Positions 1-8,418 of a stretch of 64,000 nucleotides of DNA are shown here, one piece after another. Origin of the DNA: Rugamonas brunnea (GTDB lineage: Bacteria > Pseudomonadota > Gammaproteobacteria > Burkholderiales > Burkholderiaceae_D); contig NZ_JACEZT010000006.1 in NCBI RefSeq assembly GCF_014042345.1, positions 186,001 to 250,000 of the forward strand, read 5' to 3'. Below the pieces are notes generated by a model. It did not search any database. It had not been told where the DNA came from and saw only the letters and a program-made list of their open reading frames with translations. The stretch's first letter is position 1. Every line of letters starts with the position of its first letter. The position numbers were made by a program, and so were the translations under genes.

Positions 1-1
1 A

Positions 2-274
2 TGCGTCTACATGCTGGGACATGGCTTCCACCAGCCGTGCGGGCAGGGCGGGGCGGTCGAGCCATTTCCCGCCCAGGCCGGGCGCGCGGCGGCGGCATCG
101 GGCTTCATCATCACGGCCATTGCATTTGTGGCCGGCCAGCTGGTGTCGCACAGCCAGCTGGGGGCCTCGGCCACGCTGGTGCTGGCCATGAGCGGCATCA
201 GCGCCGCACTGGGCTTGCTTGCGTTCGCGGGCATGGAGCGCGCTTACCGGCGCACCGGTGCGGTACAGGCGTGA
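2..274 (+). CDS. Drug-resistance MFS transporter, Bcr/CflA-like, C-terminal fragment
   Basis: Only the last 90 or so codons are present; the reading frame is open from the left edge, so the start lies outside the window. The fragment carries a GHGFHQPCGQ-type stretch followed by PFPAQAGRAA, which resembles the TM10-TM11 region of Bcr/CflA drug:H+ antiporters, and then two hydrophobic segments and a short charged tail. This suggests an inner-membrane 12-TM efflux carrier. Substrate cannot be judged from the fragment. The next gene begins about 210 bases later with its own ribosome binding site, so it is probably a separate transcription unit. Confidence 0.65.
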   Translation, partial: CVYMLGHGFHQPCGQGGAVEPFPAQAGRAAAASGFIITAIAFVAGQLVSHSQLGASATLVLAMSGISAALGLLAFAGMERAYRRTGAVQA

Positions 275-482
275 AGACATGGCGGCGCTCTCAGGGTTTG
301 CATGCGGATGGGCTGCGATGATATGCCACGCGGCCGTTCAATTTTGACCCAGGATAAGAAAAACAGGGGTGTTTGCGCGCTAATCGCGCAATGTGCGCGG
401 ATGCCGCAATAATCGCTGTTTTGACGGCTGTTCTTCGCCCCCGCCGCTTTCTACACTGGCCTCATTCAACCGAGTGAGGAAC

Positions 483-1370
483 ATGATGACGGCGCAAGAA
501 CACAATCCGGAACCGCACAATCCGCTGGGCATCGACGGCATCGAGTTCGTCGAATATGCCAGCGCCCAACCGCTCGCGTTTGGCGCACTGCTGGAGCAGA
601 TGGGGTTCGTGGCCACGGCCCGCCACCGCTCGCGGGAAGTAACGCTGTACCGCCAGGGGACGATGAACGTGATCGTCAACGCCGATCCGCGCGCCCTGCC
701 GCAGTCGGGCACCGATCCCCAGTCGACCGTCATCAGCGCCATCGCCCTGCGGGTGCGCGATGCGGACGCTGCCTACCGCCACGCGATCGACATGGGCGCC
801 TGGGCGATCCAGACCCGGGCCGGGGTGATGGAGCTGAACATCCCCGGCGTCCATGGCGCCGGCGACTCGATCCTCTATTTCGTCGACAGGTTCCGCGACT
901 TTTCCATCTACGACGTCGATTTCAAGCCTATCCCCCATGCGCCGGCCAACCCGCCCGCGATCGCCGGCATGCATTTCTTCGGCGTGGTGCAGGCCATCGG
1001 CGCCGGCCGCGCGCCGGAGTGGATCGATTTCTACCAGCAGCTGATGGACTTCCACGTGCTGCCGGAAGGGCGCTATTTCGGCGTCGTCCCGAAAGGCACG
1101 CTGCTGGAAAGCCCATGCCACCGCTTCTACCTGCAACTGGTCGAACCACCCGAAGGGGCGGGCGGCCTGCAGTGGGGCGAACAATTGATCCGCGTCGGCT
1201 TCGGGGTGCCCGACGTGCTGGAGGCCGTGCGGGCCTTGCAGCGGCGCGGCATCGTTTTCATCGACCGCGCGCCGGCCCAGTCCAGCGAACGCGGCGCACT
1301 TACCCAACTTTACAAAGGCGGCGTCAGCTTCGAGCTGGTCGTAAGCCACCTGGAGAACCACCATGATTGA
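483..1370 (+). CDS. HPPD-like VOC-superfamily protein of quinate/shikimate operon
   Basis: A 295-residue protein with two vicinal-oxygen-chelate halves resembling 4-hydroxyphenylpyruvate dioxygenase: N-terminal GIEFVEYA and C-terminal half starting near residue 161. It matches the HPPD-like C-terminal half of fused bacterial 3-dehydroshikimate dehydratases (QuiC1/QsuB type); here it is a free-standing gene. Glu284 (SFELVV) fits the third HPPD metal ligand, but the usual second ligand His in GVQHIA is Leu235 (GEQLIRV) and the first is not clear, so catalytic metal binding is doubtful. The start at 483 follows a GAGTGAGGA Shine-Dalgarno; an upstream in-frame extension is unlikely. It overlaps the shikimate dehydrogenase start by 8 bases, so the two are translationally coupled. 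A structural or accessory role for the dehydratase is inferred. Confidence 0.75.
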   Translation: MMTAQEHNPEPHNPLGIDGIEFVEYASAQPLAFGALLEQMGFVATARHRSREVTLYRQGTMNVIVNADPRALPQSGTDPQSTVISAIALRVRDADAAYRHAIDMGAWAIQTRAGVMELNIPGVHGAGDSILYFVDRFRDFSIYDVDFKPIPHAPANPPAIAGMHFFGVVQAIGAGRAPEWIDFYQQLMDFHVLPEGRYFGVVPKGTLLESPCHRFYLQLVEPPEGAGGLQWGEQLIRVGFGVPDVLEAVRALQRRGIVFIDRAPAQSSERGALTQLYKGGVSFELVVSHLENHHD

Positions 1371-2208
1371 GATTTCCGGCACCACCCGTATTTTCCCCGT
1401 GATCGGCTGGCCGGTCGAGCAGGTCAAGGCACCCGCGCTGTTCAACGCCTACTTCCAGCGGCACGGCATCGACGCCTGCGTGGTGCCGCTCAAGGTGCCG
1501 CCCGCGTCGTACACGGCGGCCGTGCGCATGCTGATGTCCTTGCCCAATGTAGGCGGCATCTTCGTCTCCATCCCGCACAAGCCGATGAGCGTGAGCGCGG
1601 TCGAGCAGCCCAGCGCCCGCGCCGTGCTGGCCGGCGCCTGCAACGCCATCTACAAGGATGCGGACGGCAAGCTGCTGGGTGATCTGATCGACGGCGAAGG
1701 CTTTATCCGCGCCTTCGACCGCACCTGTGCGGACAAGCCGCTGAACTGGCCCTCCGCCCGCGCGCTGGTGGTCGGGACTGGCGGCGTCGGCTGCGCCATC
1801 GCTTATGCGCTGGCCGAGCGCGGTATCGGCCAGGTGGCCATCTACGATACCCGCACCGAACAGGCCAGCGCCTTGCAGGATCGGCTGCAGCAAGCGTTTC
1901 CCGGCGTGGAGTTTGTGATCGCGCCGCCGGTCGCCGCCGGATTCGACGTCGTCGTCAACTCGACGCCGCTGGGCATGCACGGCGACGACCCGCTGCCGAT
2001 CGACCTGCGCGGCGTGTCGCCCGACTGCGTGGTGGCAGATTGCGGCATGAAGATCGAAATGACCCGGTTGCTGCGCCAGGCCCAGGAAATTGGCTGCCAC
2101 ATCCAGAAGGGCAAGGAGATGCTGATCGAGCAGGCGCCCCTGTACCTGGAACTGTTTGGCTGGCCCGGCGTGTCGTCGGACGCCTTCCGCGCGCTGGAGG
2201 CCCTATGA
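1363..2208 (+). CDS. Shikimate/quinate dehydrogenase-like protein
   Basis: 281 residues, the usual AroE/YdiB length. Visible signatures are the catalytic Lys73 in IPHK, Asn94 in GACNAI, Asp110 in IDGEGF, the dinucleotide loop GTGGVG (138-143), NSTPLGM, and GKEMLIEQAP near the C-terminus. The N-terminal substrate-binding motif, normally PVxHSxSP, reads PVEQVKAP, so both canonical serines that contact the shikimate carboxylate are replaced. This sets it apart from housekeeping AroE and fits catabolic or SdhL/RifI-type relatives. It should oxidise shikimate or quinate with NAD(P)+ to 3-dehydroshikimate or 3-dehydroquinate, feeding the neighbouring dehydratases. It overlaps the downstream gene by ATGA. 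Substrate preference is inferred from the operon. Confidence 0.85.
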   Translation: MIEISGTTRIFPVIGWPVEQVKAPALFNAYFQRHGIDACVVPLKVPPASYTAAVRMLMSLPNVGGIFVSIPHKPMSVSAVEQPSARAVLAGACNAIYKDADGKLLGDLIDGEGFIRAFDRTCADKPLNWPSARALVVGTGGVGCAIAYALAERGIGQVAIYDTRTEQASALQDRLQQAFPGVEFVIAPPVAAGFDVVVNSTPLGMHGDDPLPIDLRGVSPDCVVADCGMKIEMTRLLRQAQEIGCHIQKGKEMLIEQAPLYLELFGWPGVSSDAFRALEAL

Positions 2209-3092
2209 ACCTCTCCAATTTCGGCATGGACAGCATCACGCTGGCCGGCCCGCTGGAGGCCAAGCTGCGCGCCTCGCGGGCATCGGGTTTCAGCCAGATC
2301 ATGCTGTGGGCCAGGGATCTGGCCGGCCACCCGGGCGGACTCGATGAGGCGGTGCGGCTGGTGCGCGCCAGCGGCGTGCGGGTGACAGGCATCCAGGTGA
2401 TGCGCGATTACGAAGGGCTGGACGGTGCGCTGCACGAGTACAAGCTCGATATCGCCCGCCAGATGCTGCTGGTGTGCCAGGCCGTGGGTGCGCCCTTGCT
2501 GATGGTTTGTTCGAGCACCTCCAGCCATGCCAGCGCCTCCATGCCGCTGATCGCCCGCCATCTGGCCAAGCTGGCCACGCTGGCCGTGCCGCTGGGTGTG
2601 AAGGTGGGGTATGAGGCCTTGTCCTGGGGCCGCCACGTCAACCAGTACGAACAATCGTGGGAAGCGGTGGAGCTGGCCGACCACGCCAACCTGGGCGTGG
2701 TGATCGACTCCTTCCACATGCTGGCCAACCGGGCCAGCCTCGATGGGCTGGAGGATATCCCCAGCGCCAAGATCGCGATGGTGCAGCTGTCGGACTTCAT
2801 GTGGCGCGACATCCGCAGCGCCGAGGAGCGGCTGGAGACGGCCCGCCACCTGCGCGTGTTTCCGGGCGAGGGCGCCCATTCGGCCGAGTTGACCGACCTG
2901 CTGCGCCGCCTGGATCGGGGCGGCTACCGCGGCGACTACAGCTTCGAAGTCTTCAACGACGATTACCTGCAACTGGCGCCGGAGATCGTGGCGCAGCGCG
3001 CCCACCGTTCCGCCAAGTGGGTGACGGACCAGGTCCTGCGGCGCAGTCTCGACGTGCGCCGCCCCAGCGCCGCGCACGCGGCCATGGCGTGA
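2205..3092 (+). CDS. 3-dehydroshikimate dehydratase, TIM-barrel type
   Basis: 295 residues with the sugar-phosphate isomerase/epimerase TIM-barrel fold. The four expected divalent-metal ligands are all visible: Glu137 (YEALSW), Asp168 (VIDSFH), Gln194 (VQLSDF) and Glu248 (FEVFND). In the QuiC1/QsuB/AsbF family this active site dehydrates 3-dehydroshikimate to protocatechuate. Fused homologues carry an HPPD-like domain at the C-terminus; here that domain is a separate gene two positions upstream. The start overlaps the previous stop as ATGA. The operon context with a shikimate dehydrogenase and a type II dehydroquinase makes the assignment firm, although a different sugar-acid substrate cannot be excluded. 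Confidence 0.85.
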   Translation: MNLSNFGMDSITLAGPLEAKLRASRASGFSQIMLWARDLAGHPGGLDEAVRLVRASGVRVTGIQVMRDYEGLDGALHEYKLDIARQMLLVCQAVGAPLLMVCSSTSSHASASMPLIARHLAKLATLAVPLGVKVGYEALSWGRHVNQYEQSWEAVELADHANLGVVIDSFHMLANRASLDGLEDIPSAKIAMVQLSDFMWRDIRSAEERLETARHLRVFPGEGAHSAELTDLLRRLDRGGYRGDYSFEVFNDDYLQLAPEIVAQRAHRSAKWVTDQVLRRSLDVRRPSAAHAAMA

Positions 3093-3103
3093 AGGAGGGC
3101 GCG

Positions 3104-3574
3104 ATGGGAACGCAAACGAACAAGGTGCTGGTGCTGAACGGCCCCAATCTGAATCTGCTGGGCCAGCGCGAGCCGGCCGTGTATGGCGCGGCCACGCTGG
3201 CCGACGTGGAGCGCCTGTGCGCGCAGGTGTGCGAGCAGCATGGCCTGGCGCTGGACTTCCGTCAGTCGAATCACGAGGGTGTGCTGATCGATGCGCTGCA
3301 CGAGGCGGGCGCCGCCCAGGCGCGCGGCGAATTGCTGGGGGTGGTGTTCAACGCCGGCGCCTACACCCACACCTCGGTGGCGCTGCATGACGCCATCAAG
3401 GGCGCGGCGGTGCGGGTGATCGAGCTGCACATCTCGAACGTCCATGCGCGCGAACCGTTCCGCCATCACTCGTGGTTGTCGCCGGTGGCGGCGGGTGTGA
3501 TCTTGGGGTTCGGCATACGCGGGTACGGACTGGCCATCGCTGCGCTGGCCGGTGAACAGGTTGAACAGGTTTAA
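3104..3574 (+). CDS. aroQ: 3-dehydroquinate dehydratase, type II
   Basis: 156 residues, typical of the dodecameric type II dehydroquinase. Recognisable motifs are NGPNLNLLG, the flexible-loop Arg22 and Tyr27 (REPAVYG), NAGAYTHTS, ELHISNVHARE and the C-terminal VILGFG. It interconverts 3-dehydroquinate and 3-dehydroshikimate. Its place behind the shikimate dehydrogenase and 3-dehydroshikimate dehydratase indicates a catabolic role in quinate use rather than the biosynthetic one. A strong AAGGAGG sits 6 bases before the ATG at 3104, only 11 bases after the previous stop. Confidence 0.93.
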   Translation: MGTQTNKVLVLNGPNLNLLGQREPAVYGAATLADVERLCAQVCEQHGLALDFRQSNHEGVLIDALHEAGAAQARGELLGVVFNAGAYTHTSVALHDAIKGAAVRVIELHISNVHAREPFRHHSWLSPVAAGVILGFGIRGYGLAIAALAGEQVEQV

Positions 3575-3703
3575 CACCGAAGTCTGGCAAGAGTTGAGCA
3601 AAACGAAGAGCCCCCTCGCTTCGCGGCAGTACCAGAGGGGACATGCGCGGCACGCCGGGGCACCGGTGGCGCGGCGAAACAATGAAAACAATCTGGAGAT
3701 AGC

Positions 3704-4834
3704 ATGAACAAGCAATTACTGGCGCTCGCCTGTGTGGCCGCCTGGTCGGCCGCAGGCGCGGTGCAAGCGGAGTCGAACGTCACCATCTACGGCAATTTCG
3801 ACGAATACCTGGGCTACATCCGCAGCAACAGCGGCGCCCACATCACGGGCTTGAACGATGGCGCCATCCTGCGCAGCCGGCTCGGCTTCCGTGGCGTGGA
3901 GGATCTCGGCGGCGGCTACCAGGTGCGCTTCAACCTGGAACAGGGCCTCAACGCGGACACGGGCACGGGCGCCGACACCACCCGCCTGTTCGACCGCCAG
4001 GCCTGGGTGGGGATCGCGGCGCCGCATGGCGAGTACCGCATCGGGCGCCAGAACACGGAGATCTTCCTGATCGGCGGCGCCATCGACTACACCGACCGCA
4101 CCACCTTCGGTTCCATCTTCAATACCTTCGGCATTCCTTCGCGCTACGACAACGACCTGTCGTACCGGTCGCCGCGCCTGGGCGGCGTGCAACTGGCGCT
4201 GCACTACGCGCTGCCGGAGAACGGTGGCGCCACCCGTGGCAACAGCGCCATCGTGCAGCTGGCGCTTGATTACCAGAACGGCCCTTACCGCGCCGGTTAC
4301 GCCGGACTGCAGGCCAGCCCAAACAGCATCACGGCCACCGTGCATGACAAGGTGGTGTACCACAACGTCTACGCCGACTATAAGTACAGCGCCGGCACCA
4401 TCTACCTGGCCGTCGCCCGCAGCAACAACTCGACGGCCAGCGCCAATGGCCGCAACGCGGGCACCATCCTCAACAACGTGAGCAACCCGAACAACTTCTT
4501 CGCCGGCACGGACGTGAATGCGGGCCGCTACTACAACATCTATCAACTGTCGGCCGACTACCGCGTCGCGCCCCAGTTGCGGGTGGGTGCCCTGTACGGC
4601 GTGATACGCGACACCTCGGGCGGCGCCGCCGGCGCGCGCGGCGGCAACGTGGGCGCCTATTACGACCTGTCCAAGCGCACCGTGTTGTACGGCTTTGCCA
4701 GCGTGATGACGAACGAGGCCAACGCCGGCTTCCGCTTCAGCGGCTCGGCCGGCCCTTCGGCCAACCTGGCGGGATCTGACGTCAACGGCAAGCGGCTGAC
4801 GGGCTTGCAGGCCGGCATCGTGCACAAGTTTTAA
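3704..4834 (+). CDS. Gram-negative general porin
   Basis: 376 residues with a clear Sec signal peptide (about residues 1-22, ending AVQA) followed by VTIYGNFDEYLGY, the hallmark N-terminal beta strand of betaproteobacterial OmpC-like porins. LGFRGVEDLGGGYQVRFNLEQ, AWVGIA and the C-terminal phenylalanine (GIVHKF) needed for BAM-dependent insertion are all present. It should form a trimeric outer-membrane channel. Sitting between the quinate/shikimate enzymes and an MHS-type permease, it probably admits the hydroaromatic substrate. The ATG follows CTGGAGATAGC. The 129-base gap before it has a weak CCCCTC/GAGGGG stem (3613-3641). Confidence 0.93.
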   Translation: MNKQLLALACVAAWSAAGAVQAESNVTIYGNFDEYLGYIRSNSGAHITGLNDGAILRSRLGFRGVEDLGGGYQVRFNLEQGLNADTGTGADTTRLFDRQAWVGIAAPHGEYRIGRQNTEIFLIGGAIDYTDRTTFGSIFNTFGIPSRYDNDLSYRSPRLGGVQLALHYALPENGGATRGNSAIVQLALDYQNGPYRAGYAGLQASPNSITATVHDKVVYHNVYADYKYSAGTIYLAVARSNNSTASANGRNAGTILNNVSNPNNFFAGTDVNAGRYYNIYQLSADYRVAPQLRVGALYGVIRDTSGGAAGARGGNVGAYYDLSKRTVLYGFASVMTNEANAGFRFSGSAGPSANLAGSDVNGKRLTGLQAGIVHKF

Positions 4835-4932
4835 GTACACAAAATTTAACAACAGTCCACCCGGCGCACGTGCTGGAACAGCCATTCCCGCGCGCGCGCA
4901 AACGGGGTACATTCAAGTTCCTGGAGGAAGAC

Positions 4933-6273
4933 ATGTCAATAGCAAGTGCAAGCACGGCCCGCAGCCAGGCCGCCAACGGTGAATCGAAGCCGCAACGATC
5001 GCCGCGCAAGGCGGCGTTCGCGAGCTGGATCGGCAGCGCCGTCGAATACTACGACTTTTTCATCTACGGCACGGCGGCCGCGCTGGTGTTCGGGAAGATA
5101 TTCTTCCCCGCCTTCGATCCGGCCACGGCCACCATCGCCGCCTTCGCCACGTTCGGCGTGGGCTATGTCACGCGCCCGATCGGCGCCGTCCTGCTGGGCC
5201 ACGTGGGCGACAAGTACGGGCGCAAGAAGGTGCTCACGTTCACGCTGCTGCTGATGGGGATCTCCACCTTCGCGGTGGGGCTGCTGCCCACCTACGGCCA
5301 GATCGGCATCGCCGCGCCCATCCTGCTGGTGGTGCTGCGCATGCTGCAAGGCTTGTCGGCGGCCGGTGAACAGGCGGGCGCCAATTCGATGACGCTGGAG
5401 CACGCACCGGCCCACCGGCGCGCCTTCTTCACCAGTTTCACGCTGAGCGGCACCCAGGCCGGCCTGATCCTGGCCACGCTGGTGTTCCTGCCCATTTCGG
5501 CGCTGCCGGAAGATCAGCTGCTGGCGTGGGGCTGGCGCATTCCCTTCTTCCTGAGCGCCGTGGTGGTGGCCGTGGGCATGTGGGTGCGCCGCACGCTGCC
5601 GGAAACGCCCGCCTTCACCGAGGAGCGCGCCGACAAGGCCGGCCGCATGCCCGTGGCCATCCTGTTCCAGCACCACAAGGCCAACCTGCTGCGCGTGATC
5701 TTCGCCGCGCTGGTGTCGGTGGTCAGCACCATCTTTGGCGTGTTCACGCTGTCCTATGCCGTCAACACCATGCACATACCCCGCGCCACCATGCTCACGG
5801 TGCTGGTGCTGGCCAACGTGGTGGCGCTCGGCGCGATCCCGATGTTCGCTTCGCTGGCCGACCGCATCGGCCGCAAGCCGGTGTTCATCTTCGGCGCGCT
5901 GGGCTCGGCCGCGTTGATCTGGCCTTATATGTGGAGTATCGCCGCCGTCAACGTGCCGCTGATCTTCACCTTCGGCTTGCTGCTGTCTGGCCTGGTGTAC
6001 AGCGCAGCCAACGGTGTCTGGCCTTCGCTGTATGGCGAAATGTTCAACACGCGTGTGCGCCTGTCCGGCATGGCGATCGGTACCCAGATCGGTTTCGCGC
6101 TGGGCGGCTTTGCGCCCACCATCAGCGCCGCCATTTTGCAGCCGGGCGCCGGCGGCTGGGTGCCGGTGGCTGCCTTCGTGACGGTCACCAGCATCATCGC
6201 GGCCATCTCCGTGGCGACGGCGCGCGAAACCTACAAGGTGCCGATGCATGAACTGGGGGGCGCGGTGTCCTGA
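4933..6273 (+). CDS. MFS metabolite:H+ symporter, probable quinate/shikimate transporter
   Basis: 446 residues, 12 predicted membrane segments. WIGSAVEYYDFFIYG at the N-terminus, RPIGAVLLGHVGDKYGRKK between TM2 and TM3 and RMLQGLSAAGEQAG are hallmarks of the metabolite:H+ symporter family that includes ShiA and KgtP. The ATG at 4933 is chosen because CTGGAGGAAG lies just upstream; an alternative start about 21 codons earlier lacks one. It closes the operon that starts with the HPPD-like gene and is followed by a hairpin terminator. Import of shikimate or quinate is inferred from neighbours. Confidence 0.88.
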   Translation: MSIASASTARSQAANGESKPQRSPRKAAFASWIGSAVEYYDFFIYGTAAALVFGKIFFPAFDPATATIAAFATFGVGYVTRPIGAVLLGHVGDKYGRKKVLTFTLLLMGISTFAVGLLPTYGQIGIAAPILLVVLRMLQGLSAAGEQAGANSMTLEHAPAHRRAFFTSFTLSGTQAGLILATLVFLPISALPEDQLLAWGWRIPFFLSAVVVAVGMWVRRTLPETPAFTEERADKAGRMPVAILFQHHKANLLRVIFAALVSVVSTIFGVFTLSYAVNTMHIPRATMLTVLVLANVVALGAIPMFASLADRIGRKPVFIFGALGSAALIWPYMWSIAAVNVPLIFTFGLLLSGLVYSAANGVWPSLYGEMFNTRVRLSGMAIGTQIGFALGGFAPTISAAILQPGAGGWVPVAAFVTVTSIIAAISVATARETYKVPMHELGGAVS

Positions 6274-6291
6274 CACGGACGTTTCGTCGCT

Positions 6292-6336
6292 GCCTGAAAC
6301 GGGGGAGGCCATGCGCCTCCCTTGTCGTTTTCAGGG
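6292..6336 (+). terminator. Probable intrinsic terminator of the quinate/shikimate operon
   Basis: GGGAGGC (6303-6309) and GCCTCCC (6315-6321) form a perfect 7-bp stem with a 5-base loop. Outer CCTGAAA/TTTCAGG arms (6293-6299 and 6329-6335) extend the fold, with T-rich sequence between. It begins about 20 bases after the transporter stop. Confidence 0.6.
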
Positions 6337-6491
6337 TATCGTTGTTTATCACTTCCGGCTATCGGCGCAGGCTTACACTTTGCTTACATCTTCTTGATTT
6401 TGTTCGATTTTTTACCGCTGTTGTGTCATTCCCGTCGCCAAGTCACGGCTGCCGCAAAAAGTGCGGCGGGGCGCATGTCAGTTGCGGTATC

Positions 6492-6519
6492 TTTACATAA
6501 ATAAATCAAATGCTCTAAT
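6492..6519 (+). promoter_or_regulatory. Candidate sigma70 promoter of the acyl-CoA synthetase gene
   Basis: TTTACA (6492-6497) and TCTAAT (6514-6519) each match the sigma70 hexamers at five of six positions with a 16-base spacer, in an AT-rich patch 38-65 bases before the start codon. A GCCGCA/TGCGGC hairpin (6451-6467) lies upstream. Confidence 0.4.
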
Positions 6520-6556
6520 TCAAGAGTGGTCAAAAGTGCAATAACAGGAGACTTAG

Positions 6557-8269
6557 ATGACGCAGCACCAGGTTGAACAAAGCTATGCCCGCGGCCAGAC
6601 CGACAAGCCGCTGATCGAACAAACCATCGGTGATTATTTCGACACCATCGTGGCGCGCCACCCGGATGCCGAAGCGCTGGTGAGCCTGCACCAGCAGCGC
6701 CGCTACACCTACCGTGAACTGCAGGCCGAGGTGAACCGGCTGGCCAGCGCGCTGCTGGGCGCAGGGCTGGCCACGGGCGACCGCGTCGCCATCTGGTCGC
6801 ATAACAACGTGGAATGGGTGTTGATGCAGCTGGCCACGGCCCGCCTGGGCCTGATCCTCGTGAATATCAACCCGGCCTACCGGGTAGCGGAACTGGAGTA
6901 CGCGCTCAACAAGGTGGGCTGCAAGGCCCTGGTCAGCATGGCCCGTTTCAAGACCAGCGACTATCTGTCCATGATCCGTGAACTGGCGCCCGAACTGGCC
7001 GGCGCCGCGCCGGGTGACCTGCATTGCGCGCGCCTGCCGGACTTGCGCACCGTGGTGTGGATCGACGAGCCGGGCGCCGGCGCCGAGGAGGCGGGCATGC
7101 TGCGCTTCTCCGCGCTGCTGGCGCACGGCCAGGCCGACGACGCGCGCGTGCGCGCGGTGGCCGCCGGCGTGCAGCCGTGCCAGGCCATCAATATCCAGTT
7201 CACCAGCGGCACCACGGGCTTCCCCAAGGGCGCCACGCTCACCCACCGCAATATCCTCAACAACGGCTTCTTCGTGGGCGAAGCGATGAAGCTGACGGAC
7301 CGCGACCGCCTGTGCATTCCCGTACCGCTGTACCACTGCTTCGGCATGGTGCTGGGTAATCTGGCCAGCCTCACGCATGGCGCCTGCATCGTCTATCCGA
7401 GCAGCGGCTTCGAACCGCTGGCCGTGCTGCAGGCCGTGCAGGACGAGCGCTGCACGGTGCTGCATGGCGTGCCCACCATGTTCATCGCGGAACTCGATCA
7501 CCCGCGCTTTGCCGAATTCGACCTGTCCACGCTGCGCACCGGCATCATGGCTGGGTCGCCGTGCCCGGTGGAGGTGATGAAGCGCGTGGTGGGCGACATG
7601 CACATGTCGGAGGTGACGATCGCCTACGGCATGACGGAAACCAGCCCGGTGAGCTGCCAGAGCGGCACCGATACGCCGCTGGCCATGCGCGTCTCCACGG
7701 TCGGCATGGTGCGCGACCACCTGGAAGTGCAGATCGTGGACCCGGACACGGGCGCCGTCACGGCCCGTAACCAGCCGGGCGAACTGTGCACGCGCGGCTA
7801 CTCCGTGATGCAGGGCTACTGGGGCGACGAGGCCCAGACCCGCGAAGCCATCGACGCCGACGGCTGGATGCACACGGGCGACCTGGCCACCATGAACGAG
7901 GAAGGCTACGTCAACATCGTAGGCCGCATCAAGGACATGGTGATCCGGGGCGGCGAGAACATCTATCCGCGCGAGATCGAGGAATTCCTGTACCGCCATC
8001 CGGCCGTGCAGGACGTGCAGGTGGTGGGCGTGCCGGACACGAAATACGGCGAGGAGCTGTGCGCGTGGATCGTCGTCAAGCCCGGCCAGAGCCTGACGGA
8101 GGAGGGCGTGCGCAAGTTCTGCGAAGGGCAGATCGCGTACCACAAGGTGCCGCGCTACATCCGCTTCGTCGAGGAGTTCCCGATGACGATCACGGGCAAG
8201 ATCCAGAAGTTCAAGATCCGCGACCTGATGAAGCAGGAACTGGGTGTGCAGGAAGCGAAGACTGCTTGA
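6557..8269 (+). CDS. Acyl-CoA synthetase (AMP-forming)
   Basis: 570 residues of the ANL superfamily. The P-loop reads [16 protein letters not shown], followed by YGMTETSP, the adenylate-binding TGDLATM and [22 protein letters not shown] hinge, and the C-terminal catalytic lysine region [11 protein letters not shown]. This pattern is characteristic of medium/long-chain fatty-acyl-CoA ligases that couple a carboxylic acid to CoA with ATP in the cytosol. AACAGGAG precedes the ATG by 7 bases. It stands alone between a terminator and a convergent permease. Chain-length preference cannot be read from the sequence. Confidence 0.9.
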   Translation: MTQHQVEQSYARGQTDKPLIEQTIGDYFDTIVARHPDAEALVSLHQQRRYTYRELQAEVNRLASALLGAGLATGDRVAIWSHNNVEWVLMQLATARLGLILVNINPAYRVAELEYALNKVGCKALVSMARFKTSDYLSMIRELAPELAGAAPGDLHCARLPDLRTVVWIDEPGAGAEEAGMLRFSALLAHGQADDARVRAVAAGVQPCQAINIQFTSGTTGFPKGATLTHRNILNNGFFVGEAMKLTDRDRLCIPVPLYHCFGMVLGNLASLTHGACIVYPSSGFEPLAVLQAVQDERCTVLHGVPTMFIAELDHPRFAEFDLSTLRTGIMAGSPCPVEVMKRVVGDMHMSEVTIAYGMTETSPVSCQSGTDTPLAMRVSTVGMVRDHLEVQIVDPDTGAVTARNQPGELCTRGYSVMQGYWGDEAQTREAIDADGWMHTGDLATMNEEGYVNIVGRIKDMVIRGGENIYPREIEEFLYRHPAVQDVQVVGVPDTKYGEELCAWIVVKPGQSLTEEGVRKFCEGQIAYHKVPRYIRFVEEFPMTITGKIQKFKIRDLMKQELGVQEAKTA

Positions 8270-8278
8270 ATATGGTGC

Positions 8279-8305
8279 CCCCTAATGGACCATACCATTA
8301 AGGGG
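8279..8305. terminator. Hairpin between convergent genes
   Basis: CCCCTAATGG (8279-8288) pairs with CCATTAAGGGG (8295-8305) with one bulged base and a 6-base loop, about 10 bases after the synthetase stop. No strong T-tract follows, so termination is inferred from position. Confidence 0.4.
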
Positions 8306-8323
8306 ACCCGAAAGCTTCCAGTT

Positions 8324-8403
8324 CGTCATTTCCGCGCAGGCGGGAATCCATAGACCACATATTTGGACAGTCAGTATGGGTTCCCGCGTGCGCGGGAACG
8401 ACG
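8324..8403. repeat. Palindromic intergenic repeat (REP/inverted-repeat element)
   Basis: Two 29-base arms (8324-8352 and 8375-8403) are near-perfect inverted copies with about four mismatches, separated by 22 bases. Each arm contains its own small hairpin of the TTCCCGCG...CGCGGGAA type. The GTCATT..CGCGCAGGCGGGAATCCA pattern resembles dispersed intergenic repeats common in Proteobacteria. It lies in the gap between convergent genes and shows no coding potential. Confidence 0.75.
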
Positions 8404-8418
8404 TATGTTGAGTTTTCC

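Noticed and set aside
6322..6504. 60-codon frame between the terminator and the acyl-CoA synthetase promoter
   Set aside because: It begins inside the terminator stem and runs through the candidate -35; its hydrophobic stretch reflects AT-rich DNA.
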